A stretch of DNA of 64,000 nt, taken from Calliopum simillimum (taxonomy: Eukaryota; Arthropoda; Insecta; Diptera; Lauxaniidae). The stretch covers positions 150,584,492 through 150,648,491 of the forward strand of contig OX638368.1 of the NCBI GenBank assembly GCA_951812925.1. The letters run 5' to 3'. Numbering within the stretch: position 1 is the stretch's first letter; each line of letters starts with the position of its first letter. Shown piece by piece: positions 33,440 through 45,911 of this stretch. The translations under genes and the position numbers were made by a program. The notes below the pieces were generated by a model. It saw nothing but the letters and a program-made list of their open reading frames with translations, searched no databases and had not been told where the DNA came from.

Positions 33440-35008
33440 CAAGGGCGTACGCAGGATTTCATCTAGGGGGGGGCCAAACTCAAATTTTGCGAACCTTTTT
33501 TTTTTTTTTTTTTGGAGAAATTTCAATGTAAGAGCTGTATATTTTTATGCACTAAAATATTAAATAAAAGTTCATAATAACTTATAAAGGTACTTAGAAA
33601 ACTTAATAAAAATTTGCTTAGGTATGTTATCTTTTAAATACATATCACATTTCTAAACTAATTTGTGGTCGCTGACTCCAAAAAACGCATTAATTTTTTT
33701 TTTTTTGAGGAGCCGTTCTAGATATAATCGACACTTATAGCTCTAATTTTATAAAAAAATATTTCGAGAAACCCAATTTTGATCGAATTTTTGTATACAC
33801 TGTTTTAAAGAAAAATTCTTACGCCTTTTTTAAATGTATCAGTTATTAAAATCCTATTCAAATTGGCTGAGTTAAAGTTAAAAGTTAAAACTGAGCGAAA
33901 AGTAAATTTCATAGCAATTTTTTACAATTTTGCAATATTTTTTATATTTTTATTTATAAGTGTATTTAAAATTGATTTTTTAATTGAACTTTTTTTTTAG
34001 TCATATATTTGCAAAGATCGATTTACATATAAATCTATCAATGCATTTTTCTAACACATAATTATGACAAATCAAGGAACGGATTGAAAACACGGCTATA
34101 GTGACATATGTTTCGTCTTTCGCCACAAAGACTCATCAGACTATTTTTGTTGTAATTATAATATATATTATTAATAATAATATATATTATATTATTAATA
34201 ATATAAATCGATCTTTGCAAATATATGACTAAAAAAAAGTTCAATTAAAAAATCAATTTTCAATATATAAAAAAAATGTCATTAAGTAACACACTTAAAA
34301 ATTCTTTAAGTGTATTTAATTAAATATTTGAAGCCCAAATTTACTAAAATCAGATCATATTTTAAAAAGTTATTAAGGTTTCAGTGAAGTAAGACCATTT
34401 TGAATTTTTTTTTTTGGAAAAATAAACAGGTTCAATAAACTGGGTCGATTTTTATGAAGCAACAAAATTGTGTAATGTTTAAAATGCGTAGAATCGTACA
34501 AAGTACACGTGTGAATTTTTTTTACATATTTTGGAAATTTTTTTTTTTCTTTTTCTTTGACCAATTTTTGAAACGTTAAAATAGGTCTGAAAAAATTTAT
34601 AAAATACTTTGATACTTTGAACTATTTTAAACATTTTAGTACCTGGAGACCAATCCCTGCTCGGTAGACAATCTGATCTTGTTATTTTAGTCGATGTTTT
34701 TTATTCATAGCTTCATTTTCATGCATTCAAAATGATAAATTTACCTATGAGAATACTAATAAGAAAAAATAACTTTCTAAAATATTATCCGATTTTACTT
34801 TCAAATTGTTTGCAATTAAATAAATAAATATGTAGTATAGTAAAGATAAAAACTGTATTTGTATAAATTGTGTTTTATTTGGCTTTAATATGAAAAGTTT
34901 TAAAAACTACTGTAAAAATAAATGAATATGATATATTTGTAACTCTAAAGCTAGAGCTAGGGGGGGCAGTTGCCCCCCCCCCCCTGCCCCCCCTTGCGTA
35001 CGCCCATG
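33440..35008. mobile_element. Non-autonomous hAT-type element (1569 bp) with 8-bp target duplication
   Basis: The ends are CAAGGGCGTACGCAGG on the left and, in reverse complement, CATGGGCGTACGCAAGG on the right. ATGCACCC is duplicated at 33432-33439 and 35009-35016, and removing the element restores the repeat it interrupts (ATAAATGCACCCTCTGAGC). An 8-bp duplication and CA-start termini indicate hAT. Runs of G and C (TAGGGGGGGG; CCCCCCCCCCCC near 34972) lie just inside the ends. No transposase ORF. Confidence 0.88.
33968..34260. repeat. Inverted repeat (57-bp arms) inside the hAT element
   Basis: AAAATTGATTTTTTAATTGA and ATATTTGCAAAGATCGATTT on the left return in inverse at 34204-34260. The loop contains an ATTATTAATAATATA run. 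Probably a further nested foldback insertion. Confidence 0.7.
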
Positions 35009-35214
35009 ATGCACCCTCTGAGCTAGACGAGCTCGAACAAGAAGGCGTAGCAATAGGGCTGTTCAAAAAAAAATTTTTTTTCGAATTTCTTAGATATACT
35101 TTGGCATCACGATCTACATCATGACAGAATATCCCATGAATTTTTTCAGATTTTGAAATGCATTTTTGAAGGTGGCTCAAAGCAAAAATATATTTTTATT
35201 ATTTTGTTTTTATA

Positions 35215-37602
35215 GACGGAGAGCCAGCGCTTGGCTGACCCTCCTCATAGTATCAAAGCTGAATTTTTTTGTGAGTGTTCTTCCAATAGTAGGAACTTCT
35301 GTTCTAGTGAATTCCTGAGAGGTGGTGCCTACGTGAGATATCGGGCGCAAAAGGTCGAGAAAAGCAGTTTTTTGCAAATATCTCGCTAACGGTTATATCT
35401 ACAAAAAAATTATCTGCCACAATTTTGTAGCTCATTAAATTTTATTTTGAAAATTGGTGCTAATTGTTTTCGCACAACCTATAGTTTAGGAGATATGGTC
35501 CAGTGAAATTGGAATTTCCAACCCTACATATAAAATCCATAATTTTTTTCTTCTAGTCGATTTATTTTTTAGTTTCAAATTATACACCAAAATTCGAGAC
35601 CAATTTCACTGTCGTACAAAAAGTTATTCAGGCACATAGGTCGCGAAAATTAGTATCTCGCTAACGCTTATTTCTACAAAAAAATGGTGCTCCACAATTT
35701 TATAGCTCAGAAAATTTCATACCAAGATGTGGTGCAAATTATTTTCGTACGATAAACAGTTTAGGAGATATCCTATTTTAAGGTATTTTCCGCATACAAG
35801 TGCTCATAGTAATATGAATGTTAATTTTCAAAGTACTCTAACTACGCCTACGTCATAGTATCATGGCTGAATTTTTTTGTGGATATTCTTTTAATAAGGA
35901 GTTCTAACTTTTGTTTTAGTTAAATCGTGAGATGTGGTGCCTTCGCGAAATATCGGGTGCAAAAGGTAGAGAAAATCAGTTTTTTGAAAGTTGATTTTGA
36001 AATTACTATAACTATGCCTACGTCATGGTATCATGGCTGCATTTTTTTGAGGGTATTCTTCCAATAGTGGGTACTGACTTTTGTTTGAGTCAAACCGTGA
36101 GAAGTGGTGCTTTCCTGAGATATCGGGTGCAACAGTTGAGAAAATCAGTTTTTTGAAAGTTGATTTTGAAATTACTATAACTATGCCTACGTCATGGTAT
36201 CATGGCTGCATTTTTTTGTGGGTATTCTTCCAATAGTGGGTACTGACAATTGTTTCAGTCCAACCGTTAAAGGTGGTGCCTTCCTGTGATATCGGGTGCA
36301 AGCCCGAGAAAATTAGTTTTTTGAAAGTTGATTTTGAAATTACTATAACTATGCCTACGTCATGGTATCATGGCTGCATTTTTTTGTGGGTATTTTTCCA
36401 ATAGTGGGAACTGACTTTTGTTTGAGTCAAACCGTGAGATGTGGTACCTTCCTGAGAAATCGGGTGCAAAGTTGAGAAAATCAGTTTTTTGGAAGTTGAT
36501 TTTGAAATTACTATAACTATGCCTACGTCATGGTATCATGGCTGCATTTTTTTGAGGGTATTCTTCCAATAGTGGGTACTGACTTTTGTTTGAGTCAAAC
36601 CGTGAGAAGTAGTGCTTTCCTGAGATATCGGGTGCAACAGTTGAGAAAATCAGTTTTTTCAAAGTTGATTTTGAAATTACTATAACTATGCCTACGTCAT
36701 GGTATCATGGCTGCATTTTTTTGTGGGTATTTTTCCAATAGTGGATACTAAGTTTTGTTTTAGTCAAACCATGAGCGGTGGTGCCTTCGTGAGATATCGG
36801 GTGCGAAAGGTAGAGAAAATCAGTTTTTTGAAAGTTGATTTTCAAATTACTATAACTATGCTCGATATCTCGTGAATGCACCACCTCTCACGGTTTGACT
36901 AAAACTAAAGTTGGTAATGGAAAAATACCCACAAAAAAATTCAACCATGATACTATGACGTAGGCGTAGTTATAGTACTTTGAAAATCAACACTCATATT
37001 ACAATGCACACTTGTATGCGGAAAATACCTTAAAACAGGATATCTCCTAAACTGTTTGTCGTACGAAAATAATTTGCACCTTTTTTTGATATAAAATTTT
37101 CTGAGGTACAAAATTGTGGAGCACCATTTTTTTGTAGAAATAAGCGTTAGCGAGATACTAATTTTCTCGACCTTTGTGCCTGAATAACTTTTTGAACGAC
37201 AGTGAAATTGGTCTCGAATTTTGGTGCATACTTTGAAACTATAAAATAGATCGACTAAAGAAAAAAAAAATTATGGATTTTATATGTTGGATCGGAAGGT
37301 TCAATTTCACTGGACCATATCTTCTAAACTATAGGTCGTGCGAAAACAATTAGCACCAATTTTCGATATGATATTCAATGAGCTTCAAAATTGTGGAAGT
37401 TAATTTTTTTGTAGATATAACCGTTAGCGAGATATTTGCAAAAAACTGTTTTTCTCGATCTTTTGCGCCCGATATCTCAAGTAGGCACCACCTCTCAGGA
37501 ATTCACTAGAACAGAAGTTCATACCTACTATTGGAAGAACACTCACAAAAAAATTCAGCTTTGATACTGTGAGGAGGGTCAGCCAAGCGCTGGCTCTTAG
37601 TC
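35215..37602. mobile_element. Large palindromic element with an internal tandem array (2.4 kb)
   Basis: The left terminus GAGCCAGCGCTTGGCTGACC (35221 on) is returned in inverse at 37577-37596. The arms, about 600 bp, carry repeated phrases such as ATATCTCGCTAACGGTTATA and GTTTAGGAGATAT. Between them lies a direct tandem array (35846-36860) before the right arm begins. No ORF of note. TA flanks are possible. Family not recognised. Confidence 0.85.
35846..36860. repeat. Tandem array, six units of 168-170 bp
   Basis: The phrase GCCTACGTCATGGTATCATG (first unit: GCCTACGTCATAGTATCATG) recurs at 35846, 36016, 36185, 36353, 36521 and 36690, giving spacings of 170, 169, 168, 168 and 169 bp. Each unit also carries CTTCCAATAGTGGGTACTGA-type sequence and AGATATCGGGTGCAA. 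The array ends near 36860, where the sequence turns into inverse orientation. Confidence 0.9.
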
Positions 37603-37985
37603 TATTAGCATTAATTATAAAATGTTGTCAAACAATTTGAAAAATTTGTTTTAGAGTTACTTAAAAACATTTATTTTATTTGTTTTTTAATGAACTTTAA
37701 GACTTACGTTGTAATTTTGACAAAAAAAAATTTTTACACCTCTTAAAAAACGAAAAACTGTTTTAAAAGGCGAAATTTAACGGTTTTTCAAAGAAAAAAG
37801 TCATCGTGCTTTAAACAAAATGAACATTTTTTAACTTACAAGATCTCATTCAAAAGAGCTCTTAAAAACCTTCAAGACAAGACATGTTAAGACTTTTTTG
37901 GGCCAGCAGGCTCGTTGATATAACGTTTGAAACATGGTAATGCAGCCCCGTGAAAGGCAAAACGCTTTTTTACTCAAGAGGGAGG
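37603..37985. other. Intron sequence, no feature recognised
   Basis: AT-rich, with poly-A/T patches. Confidence 0.5.
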
Positions 37986-38183
37986 CAAAAGTGCTCATGG
38001 CATAAAATACTTAGAATCATCCAAGGAACAAGTGTGAATTGTTTTTTTTTTTCAACTTATTTTTAGAAAACAATTTTTTTTAACGTCATTTTTAATAAAC
38101 TTTTCAAAAAAACAAAAAAAAAAAAAAACAATTCACACTTGTTCCTTGGATGATTCTAAGCATTTTATGCCATGAGCACTTTT
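37986..38183. repeat. Foldback, about 58-bp arms
   Basis: AAGTGCTCATGGCATAAAAT ... ATCATCCAAGGAACAAGTGT at 37989-38050 returns in inverse at 38124-38182, with an A/T-rich loop. A diverged relative lies at 55650-55775 and single-arm traces near 34475-34515. Confidence 0.8.
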
Positions 38184-40100
38184 TTGGAGTTATTGAGGTG
38201 ACGATATGTACTTGATCCAGATACAAAATGTTTTTATAGTATAAAGTCTAGTTAATGAGGAAGTGGGCTTTAAAAAGTTGACTAATGGGCAGGTGTGTGC
38301 TAATTTGAATACCAATACCCAGTTTTAAAAAGTTAAAATAAAATAAATAAAGTAATTGAATTTATAGTCCATTCATTGAGCTTTTTTTTTAAATGCGGTT
38401 TTTGGACCTTAAAACCTTTTTTTTTGTATATAAATTTTTTAATTCATAAATTTCGACCATTTAATTTTTGTTTTACAAAAGCTAATATTGTATATAGAAT
38501 CCTTGACATGTTTAATAATGGGCGTAGCAGTCGTTTAGGAAACTTATGCAAAATTGTAAACTTTATAACGAAATCAAAAATTTATACTTTTCAGAGCACT
38601 CTTATCTCAGTATATACGTATGCTATCCCATATATTCGTTGGTGTGCGAAAGAATAAGCATAGAAATCAATAAAAATTTCTAAAATTGAAATAGAAAAAA
38701 AAAACAAAAAATTGGAATGGAATTTTACGAAAAATTTTGCCTCTCACACTCTAAGCCTCCAGGTTACGCTCAGATGAATTCGAACTTGATTGATGTTTTA
38801 ATTAAAAATTCGTTTCATATTTTTGTGATTCGTTTGGTACTGAAATGGACAAAGTGGAATTAGGATTTGTTTTTTTTTTGTTTTTTTTTTTTTGGTTTTG
38901 ATTAGAAAGTATGACAAACCATTTTGAAAGATAGTTGATTTGATTCTGTAGACTTTGAATAGTTTTGTATTATTTAAATGATTGAACGAAACAGAGTTGA
39001 AAACTGCTTCAAAAATCGATACAGTTCGATTCAGTGGTTCGAACCATTTTATAGAAACTTGTACATGAATGACTCTTATTTAGTTTACCTGTTATTAAGT
39101 AATAAATTGAAAGATGCTTAATTTTAGTTTGATTATAATTAACATTTTTTTCTTTTGCGTGGGTAGTTCTTTCTGTAAGACTTTTGAAAAAGAGTAAAAA
39201 GTCTTACTTACGAGAGGGGACCCCCTCTAGTAAAGATTTTAGAAAAAAAAAAAAAAAATGTTTCTAAAATGGACCAAGAAATAATATTGTATTTTTTTGA
39301 AAAGAAAATTTTTCATTTGTTATTGAAAATCCCATCAAATTCATAAAAATTTTTCCTATCAAGATCAAATCAGATTATAAGGCTTATTCGATTTTCATTA
39401 TCATTCGATAATAATCTAAATCAATTTCGATTGGACATAAAACGAATCGACATTTTGGTATCATATATTTTGTTTCCAGAATCGAAATAAGCATATGCTA
39501 TGCTATCTCGATTCGATTTATTTTCCAATCCAAATCGAATTAGATGATAAGGTTGAATAACTACATATAATCGAATTTTTGATCGAAATTCCATTAAACT
39601 TTTAATAAAATCAACAAGCTTACTCCTCTCTACAAAGTTCTAATTCAATTCCTTTCATAAGTGTTGTCAAACTAATTTTCACTAATGAGCTATCGTTCTC
39701 TTTCTCGCACTCAATACATTGAAGCTTTGCCATTCACCGCACTAAGTTATCCCAGCAACAAAAGCCATTCAAATCGATAAAACTCTTGTCAACAGTCGAC
39801 CCTTATTACGATGCGTTAATGAATATTTGAATTATTCTCGCCTCAACCATAAACACGCAGCAACATACGTACATACATAAACATAGTAATGGTAACGCAT
39901 GCACACATACACAGACACACGCACACATAGAGAAACGCTTCATAACTAACTTATACAATCAAAGATTAACAAAAGCTCCAAGTTTCATGTTGGCTTCATG
40001 GTAACGTTCCCAGCAAATATTTGTAAGATCTTATAATCTTCCAACATTTTTCAGTGAAAAAGGGACTGAACCGATTTGGTTTGCCTATTTATATATAGAT
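38184..40100. other. Intron sequence with degenerate ATCGAATCG-rich patch and CA-rich patch
   Basis: No gene. 39370-39600 is rich in TCGATT/AATCGA words. 39880-39935 is CA-rich (CACATACACAGACACACGCA). The part at 39600-39990 lacks clear transposon traces. Confidence 0.45.
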
Positions 40101-40106
40101 TACACC

Positions 40107-40165
40107 AGAGGTTCTCAACTGGTGAGCCGCGTTCCCTAGGAGGGCGTGAAAAAAATTCTGGGAGG
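40107..40165 (+). repeat. Possible hAT-type terminal fragment
   Basis: CAGAGGTTCTCAACTGGTGA followed by GCCGCGTTCCCTAGGAGGGCGTG resembles the ends of some hAT (Charlie-like) elements. A partner end was not found, so this is tentative. Confidence 0.4.
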
Positions 40166-42280
40166 CGTCAATTCCAATCTGTTTTACTGAAAAATAATTT
40201 CAATTTTATGTTAATTATACAGAGCAACAAGTTGAGAAAAAAAAAATTTTATTGAAATCTCGACATTTCTTTTTTTGTTCGTGTTGTTCTTTTAGGTCCG
40301 TGGTAAGTTATCTGAATTCCATATAAATTTAATTTCATCATTGTCATAGCGTTCCGATACATTCATTTCTATGAAAGATATCGTTGAGTCAATTGTATAC
40401 TTCCCTAACCTTTTTTATAATTTTTAAAAAACAGTTTAAAGTTCCATTACTACTGAAGTTTGGAAAAATGTTTTTCTTTCAATTAATCGATCGTCACTCT
40501 ACAGAAGACAAACATTTCTGCAAACTTTAATAGAAATGGGGTTCTGAGCTGTTTTTTAACCTCTTCAAAAAATTATATAAAATAGATTGAATAGATTACA
40601 ACTGACTCAACGATATCTCGGAAAGTTATGATTCAATTGGAAAAGTTAACAGGTACACTACACTACTACCTGGATGAGCGCCATATGCCTGAAAAGAGCA
40701 GGTTCTGCTCTTTTGAGCAAAGTTAACTCGGATTCCAGGCCTGATAGAGAAAAACGGTTGCCAGATTCGACAAAAACAAAAACTAGGTGGATCTTATTAA
40801 CGGATATTATATTTTTTTTAAGGGCAATATGGTATCATTACATTCGATACATATAATTGTTTAAAGGTATTTTTTAAAACTTTTTCCTGCAACCTTCCTT
40901 GGCATCGCAATCATCATCTTTTCCAGTGGCCGCTTCAAAAGTCCCATACAAATAAAAAGAATGCTTGGCTTTATGCTCAATAATATTTGAGCGGTCTTTA
41001 TGAACTCCAGTTTCACTTGGAATGTTGAAGTATAAAAGTATTTTACTTCAGTTTTAAGCAAAATTCGATTATGGAGTATAGTTTTGATACTATTACTTGA
41101 GCTAATAGATAGCTTACAATCGGTCGAATATGGCGTGCCACAGAGAAGTAAAAATCAAAAGTGGTAAATTTTGCACATCGATTTTGACATGCTCCAATTT
41201 CGAATTTCTTTGATTATTTTAAAAAATTTTTTCAAAAAGTGCAATTATTTTGTTGGGAAATTGGAAAAAAAAACTACTAATTTTTAGTGTCCCATTTTTT
41301 TTTATTAAGAGCAGCACATTTATATTAAGAAGATCTCAAAGTGTGTAGAAGATTCGCCTATTTTAATCCTTGATTTAAGTTATATCATTGGTTTTGTAAT
41401 AACTTCTATGCCGAGCTTACAGAAAAAGTGATCTGACGTAACAAAACGGATAGCATACGAGTAGTTGTGTTAAGGTTATCAGTGTACAGTAAAAATACTT
41501 TCAACTATCTTGCGTAGTTTATTTTTTCGCTTTACAATTCCGCGTACACTTTCTGGGAATATTCTGCGGATTCATTTTGAAGAGTCGTTCGCGGATCATG
41601 GGAAGTCATTTGCAGATTTGTCAGAATGGCTCGGAACTACCGGACACTTTATCCCGTACAAACCTGAAATCAAAATAAGATCTCACGGGCGATTTATATG
41701 AGCACCTCGTTGATTAAAATGAAATCCTTCTACGATTGAAAATGTTTGCTGGGTTTAAATGTATAAACATAATGGCGTCCATCATTGCAATAGCACACAC
41801 ACACACACGCACATTCGCAATAATAACGAGTTTGCTTTGTTTGTGTTAATAAAACACAATTAACTCGATCAATGGCTGCCATCATCAGCGTCATCATTAG
41901 TGGCAGCTCCAAAATCTAGCGACGACAACAGGCGAACAATGACAACAATGAAAGCATCATATGTAGGGTTGCCAGGTTATATGCGCACACAAATAAATGG
42001 AATAAAATTTAATTTAATTTAAAATTTAAAAAATTAATTTTGTCCAGAGAATAGACAAGAAAAAATAAAACTAATTCTCCCGAAAGATCTCATATCTCAA
42101 AGTTCATTCCTTAGCACAAGACCAGAGGCAAAATATAGGTTTAAGGACACACTAAGTTGTACTGTACTGTACACTAAAACAAAATTTTGATACACTTCCA
42201 AGCCCGCTTCAATCTCATTAAACTTGAGCTGGTTACGATTCTATGTATTTGCTTACTCTTCAGATTATTTAGGGACTAGA
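40166..42280. other. Intron sequence, no feature recognised
   Basis: AT-rich sequence with a CA run near 41798-41812. Small open frames (40674-40856, 41510-41701) have no recognisable domain. 41700-41980 is less AT-rich and free of obvious repeats. Confidence 0.4.
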
Positions 42281-42284
42281 GCAA

Positions 42285-42410
42285 GTTCAGAGGAGATGCT
42301 CCATATTGTCTTCCTGCTCCTTACACCAACAGCTTTTGGAGAAGTCCTTTTACGGACCGCTCCGACGTCAAAGTTGCTTACCGAAAGGAGAGTGACCATT
42401 TAAAAGTACT
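42285..42410. repeat. Diverged repeat related to 1880-2060
   Basis: CAGAGGAGATGCTCCATATT, then CAACAGCTTTTGGAGAAGTC and TTGCTTACCGAAAGGAGAGT, in the same order as at 1880-2000. Confidence 0.4.
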
Positions 42411-42599
42411 AGTGCAGCGTGAGGACCAAATTAAAAAGAATAATAATATATATTAACACGAAAAATGGGATTTTGTTCTCAAAATTTGAGCGATTTCAAC
42501 TACATACTTTTTGTTTCGAAAGCTTTTTGATGAAAACGATGAGTTGCACCATAACACATTTGATATTTAAAATTAGCTGGCAACTCTATGCACAGAATT

Positions 42600-42990
42600 G
42601 TTGCTATTGCTGTAACTTTGTTATCAACATACTACTATTACTCCATATTATGTTGACTTTTGTGATGGCAATGACGATGGCGATGGCGATGGCGTTATCG
42701 TTGGTGTTGGCAATGACGTTGATTACCAACCGTCATAACAAACCCTTAGGGAGCAGTTCTGCGGTGATGATAAATTAGTGCTATTTCAGTCACTCATGCG
42801 TTGTTAGCATTTCATTGTTGCCATAGTTGTTGTTGTTGTTGCTCCAACAACATGAAACGCTAGCCGGACTCATTAATTAGCAAGGTACTTAATTACCGCA
42901 CATTTATTAAGCGCTTCAATGAGTTTCGTTGTTGAATGGTTTGCCTTAATTAGTCCATAGCCCAAATGCGTAGGAAATGAGAAACGGAAG
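42600..42990. promoter_or_regulatory. Candidate conserved intronic regulatory stretch
   Basis: Little repeat sequence, several homeodomain-type TTAATTAG/CATTAATTAGC/TTAATTACC sites, GATGGC and GTTGTT short runs. This is inference from composition only. Confidence 0.25.
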
Positions 42991-44146
42991 GATAGTAGTG
43001 GGGATAGCAAAGAGTTTGTATAAGAGAAAATCTAGTGGGTGGAACTTTGCAGACATGCGCACTAGTAGAATTGTTATTTGACAGATTAAATGGCAGCAAT
43101 TATGATTTTGGTGTTAAGTGCTTATGGTAAGACCATAATGAGGAAAGATACGGTTGAACGGCTCATGTTTTCAATGGCTTTATATGTTATATTTTCTGTT
43201 ATTATTTAAAAAATTATCAAATCTATGCTATGTGTTTCCTTTAGTTAAAAAGTGTTTAGTTTAGGACTTCTTACATTTGTCGACATCTTTGCTTGAAGTT
43301 TTTTAACAATACAACGCAGATAATTTTCGATCTATTTTAAAATCTTCGTTTTCAGTAGTTTATCTTAATGTTTCCATTAAACTGTGCACATGTTCTTCTA
43401 AACTATGACTTACTTATGCTGGATTCTATTACCTTTCAAGTTGTTCAAATGTCATGTCTTCGACACATAGATAAAAAAGCCTTTGTCAACGCACTTTGCA
43501 ATGCTAAATATCCTTTCTTTCAAAATCAGTTTTAAACTATAATGATATCTTTCTTTTTCATCAAAATTTTCAAATTTCCAAATCGGGTTTATCCACTTTT
43601 CTAACATTTTCGGTTAGCATATTTCGGTGAAAAACAAAATGATATCGATATAATTCAAAAAGGATTTTTAAAAAAAGAGTGTAGTACTTTGAACAACCGT
43701 TCCGAGATTCCAAAATAATGAATATAAGGTATTATTTAACGATTATGTGCAGATATCTCAAAATCCAAAAGATCGCTCGATTAAAAAAGCTTCGTGTAGT
43801 AGCTAACATAATTAGTGAAGAGCAAAATCAATCTCTGCCTTGGGACTTCATTTTAATCCTTCGAGAACAAGACCAAGACTAAGTATCCAAGGTATACAAT
43901 ATAATTAAGACAAAGTCAACCTTTCGGTCTATTGTTAATAGAGTTGTAAGCCTTTTCAAACATACTTGAAATCATCCCCCAAAACAAAATTTGGAATCTT
44001 GAAAACCCAACCGCTTTGAAAAAACAAGGCACGGAAATTTCACACACTCAACAGAATTTAGAAATTTTTCCAATAGTTTTGTAGACCAAGATCACAAAAA
44101 CAAAGGTGAAGACCAAGGCGATTCAAAAACCAAAGACCAAAGATTA
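42991..44146. other. Intron sequence, no feature recognised
   Basis: AT-rich. A low-complexity CCAAG(A)/AAGACCAA patch occupies about 44085-44145. Confidence 0.45.
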
Positions 44147-44617
44147 CCCAAGAGGAAAAATTTCTAGCGCTTCGGATCCAAGCACTTCAAAAGTGCTTGT
44201 CCCCATAGAAATTTAGAAGCACTATCACAATGATTTTTTATAAGGTTGCAGTAAGAACAACGTGAGTTCGAACCCAGCCCGGGAGATTTTTTTTTTTACT
44301 TTTTTTTACTTTTTTTTTGCTTTATTTTTTTTTTTATTAAAATATATTTTATTCAACCTTTTTTATTTCACTTTTCTATTTTAATTTCTCATTTTTATTT
44401 ACTTTTGCTTACTTGAATTGAAACTGATTGCACAATGATTCTATGTAATGCTGCAGGACAGCATTTGCTTAATATACAAATTTAATACCTCTTCATAACA
44501 TCGGGCGTTGGTGGAGCGGTCTAAAGGGTTGGTAAATATAAGAAAAAAATATCTAGCACGCGGAGGGTCGTGGATTCAAATCCTGGCGCGGCCAGTTTTT
44601 TTTTTTTTCTTTTTTTT

Positions 44618-44648
<31 letters not shown>

Positions 44649-44845
44649 AATTTTATTGAAAAAACACTTACCGCAGCATTACAAATAAGCGCTTTAAAAA
44701 CTCTTTTTTGGTAAGGCTGCGGTAAGCTTTTGCTCGCTTACATCCTACGACATGCAATGTTAAAAAGAAAGTATTGTTCTTACGGAGCGGAAGCGCTTAT
44801 TGGTGAAAAGGATAGGGTTTTTTAAGCACTACTTTTCCCCTTGGG
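44147..44845. mobile_element. TIR element (about 700 bp) containing tRNA-like sequences
   Basis: CCCAAGAGGAAAA at 44147-44159 is matched in inverse by TTTTCCCCTTGGG at 44833-44845 (12 of 13), with TA on both outer sides. The interior has GCGCTT/AAGCGC-rich arms, long T and C/T runs, and two tRNA-related pieces. Confidence 0.6.
44502..44595 (+). repeat. tRNA-like sequence, probably a SINE or pseudo-tRNA (Leu/Ser type)
   Basis: TGGTGGAGCGG (44511-44521) fits a polymerase III A box and GGATTCAAATCC (44571-44582) a B box, followed by a T-run. The spacing fits a tRNA with a long variable arm. The acceptor stem does not pair well and the anticodon arm is A-rich, so it is not a functional tRNA. A second B-box-like sequence, GAGTTCGAACCC, lies at 44264-44275, also followed by a T-run. 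Confidence 0.45.
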
Positions 44846-45909
44846 TAATGACAAAACCAATACCAAGACAAATACCAATATGGATTTTTTAAATTGCTTG
44901 TTGCTGACAAAAGATTTGTTCTCTTCCTTGGAGTAAAAAGATATTTTTATTTCGAATGGTACGATTTATTTGTGTAGTGAATTTGGATTAAAAAATGTTA
45001 GGTTTTTCTTAACTCAAGTACAATATTAAGCAAATATTGTAAATATTGTGAAGTGGAGCAATATTAAACAAAGCTGTAGAGCCCCAACCAATTTGTTATC
45101 ACAGATACCCAATTCCAAAATACCAATTTACGAATTACACCCAAATGTAGCTTTAAAAAAAAAAAATACATATATACGTATATTGTAAAGGTATTACTTA
45201 AAGGGGGTTGCCAACAACAAGTAGAAAATTTATGTAACAATGACTTAAAAATATTTTTACAGCTTTATGCCCATGTATATATGTACATATATATAAACTA
45301 CCTTACCCTCCCACAAAGTCGACTCCCCCACATATTTAACTGTGGGTGGCTCTGCCAGCCAGGGTAGGTAGTTCATGTATGTTACTGCAATTCCCATCAG
45401 TTGAACTCTAAACAAAGTGAGTGTTGGGGAAGCTGATAAAAATAAAATGGCTGCAAAACTTTAACGACGATACTTCGCAACACTCAATGTCATATATTGC
45501 CATCTCTTTTATGCTTAAGCGTTATTCCATGCGCTATTACACAAGATGTTTTAAGCTCTCAAAAAGCAAAATATATGAAATGGGAAAAAAATTTATAGAG
45601 AAAACTTTGAGTAAAGGAAAAATTATACGAATACTGTTGCTTAATACCAGTAGACTGTGCTGCTAAAATGTACTTTCTCATAACTTTTTCTGAACACAAA
45701 AAAAAAAAGTGAGGTTATGTAGAAAGTGAGGTTAGCATGAAGCGTTAGCGCTTTCATTTTACACTAACAAAATTGCCAGTTTAAGGTTATATTACGTGTG
45801 CGCGTCGCATGGTTTTTTTTTTGCCATTTAAACCTCTGCCGCATTTTATGCGGCGCTCAATTTAAAAAATCTCCTTACCTACGCCCAAATAATAACAAAG
45901 CATATACAC
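44846..45909. other. Intron sequence, no gene recognised
   Basis: AT-rich. A short ORF at 45421-45666 has no recognisable domain. Confidence 0.45.
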
Positions 45910-45911
45910 TA

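Larger units (their letters stand above)
32820..35050 (-). repeat. 'GCCACGCCCTCTTGTCC' repeat family, copy 1 (minus orientation), split by a hAT element
   Basis: In reverse complement this matches 53540-54515. It shares the terminal stretch ACTTTGTCCTTCCGTTTGTA, GGAGGCGTGACAGATATAGA, TTCTTGATCAGCGTC and ATGTAGCCATGTCCG, then tandem sub-units with GAACAAGAGGTCGTGGCACC and TAAGAACTATAAATGCAAGC. The hAT element at 33440-35008 interrupts it. This type of repeat, with a GGACATGGCTA...ATCGACTC box, is common in fly genomes. Confidence 0.75.

Noticed and set aside
36016..36860. The 169-bp array as a coding repeat
   Set aside because: Units have no common open frame; lengths vary by 1-2 bp, so frame would not be kept.
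44502..44595. Functional tRNA gene
   Set aside because: A and B boxes are recognisable but the acceptor stem does not pair and the anticodon arm is A-rich.
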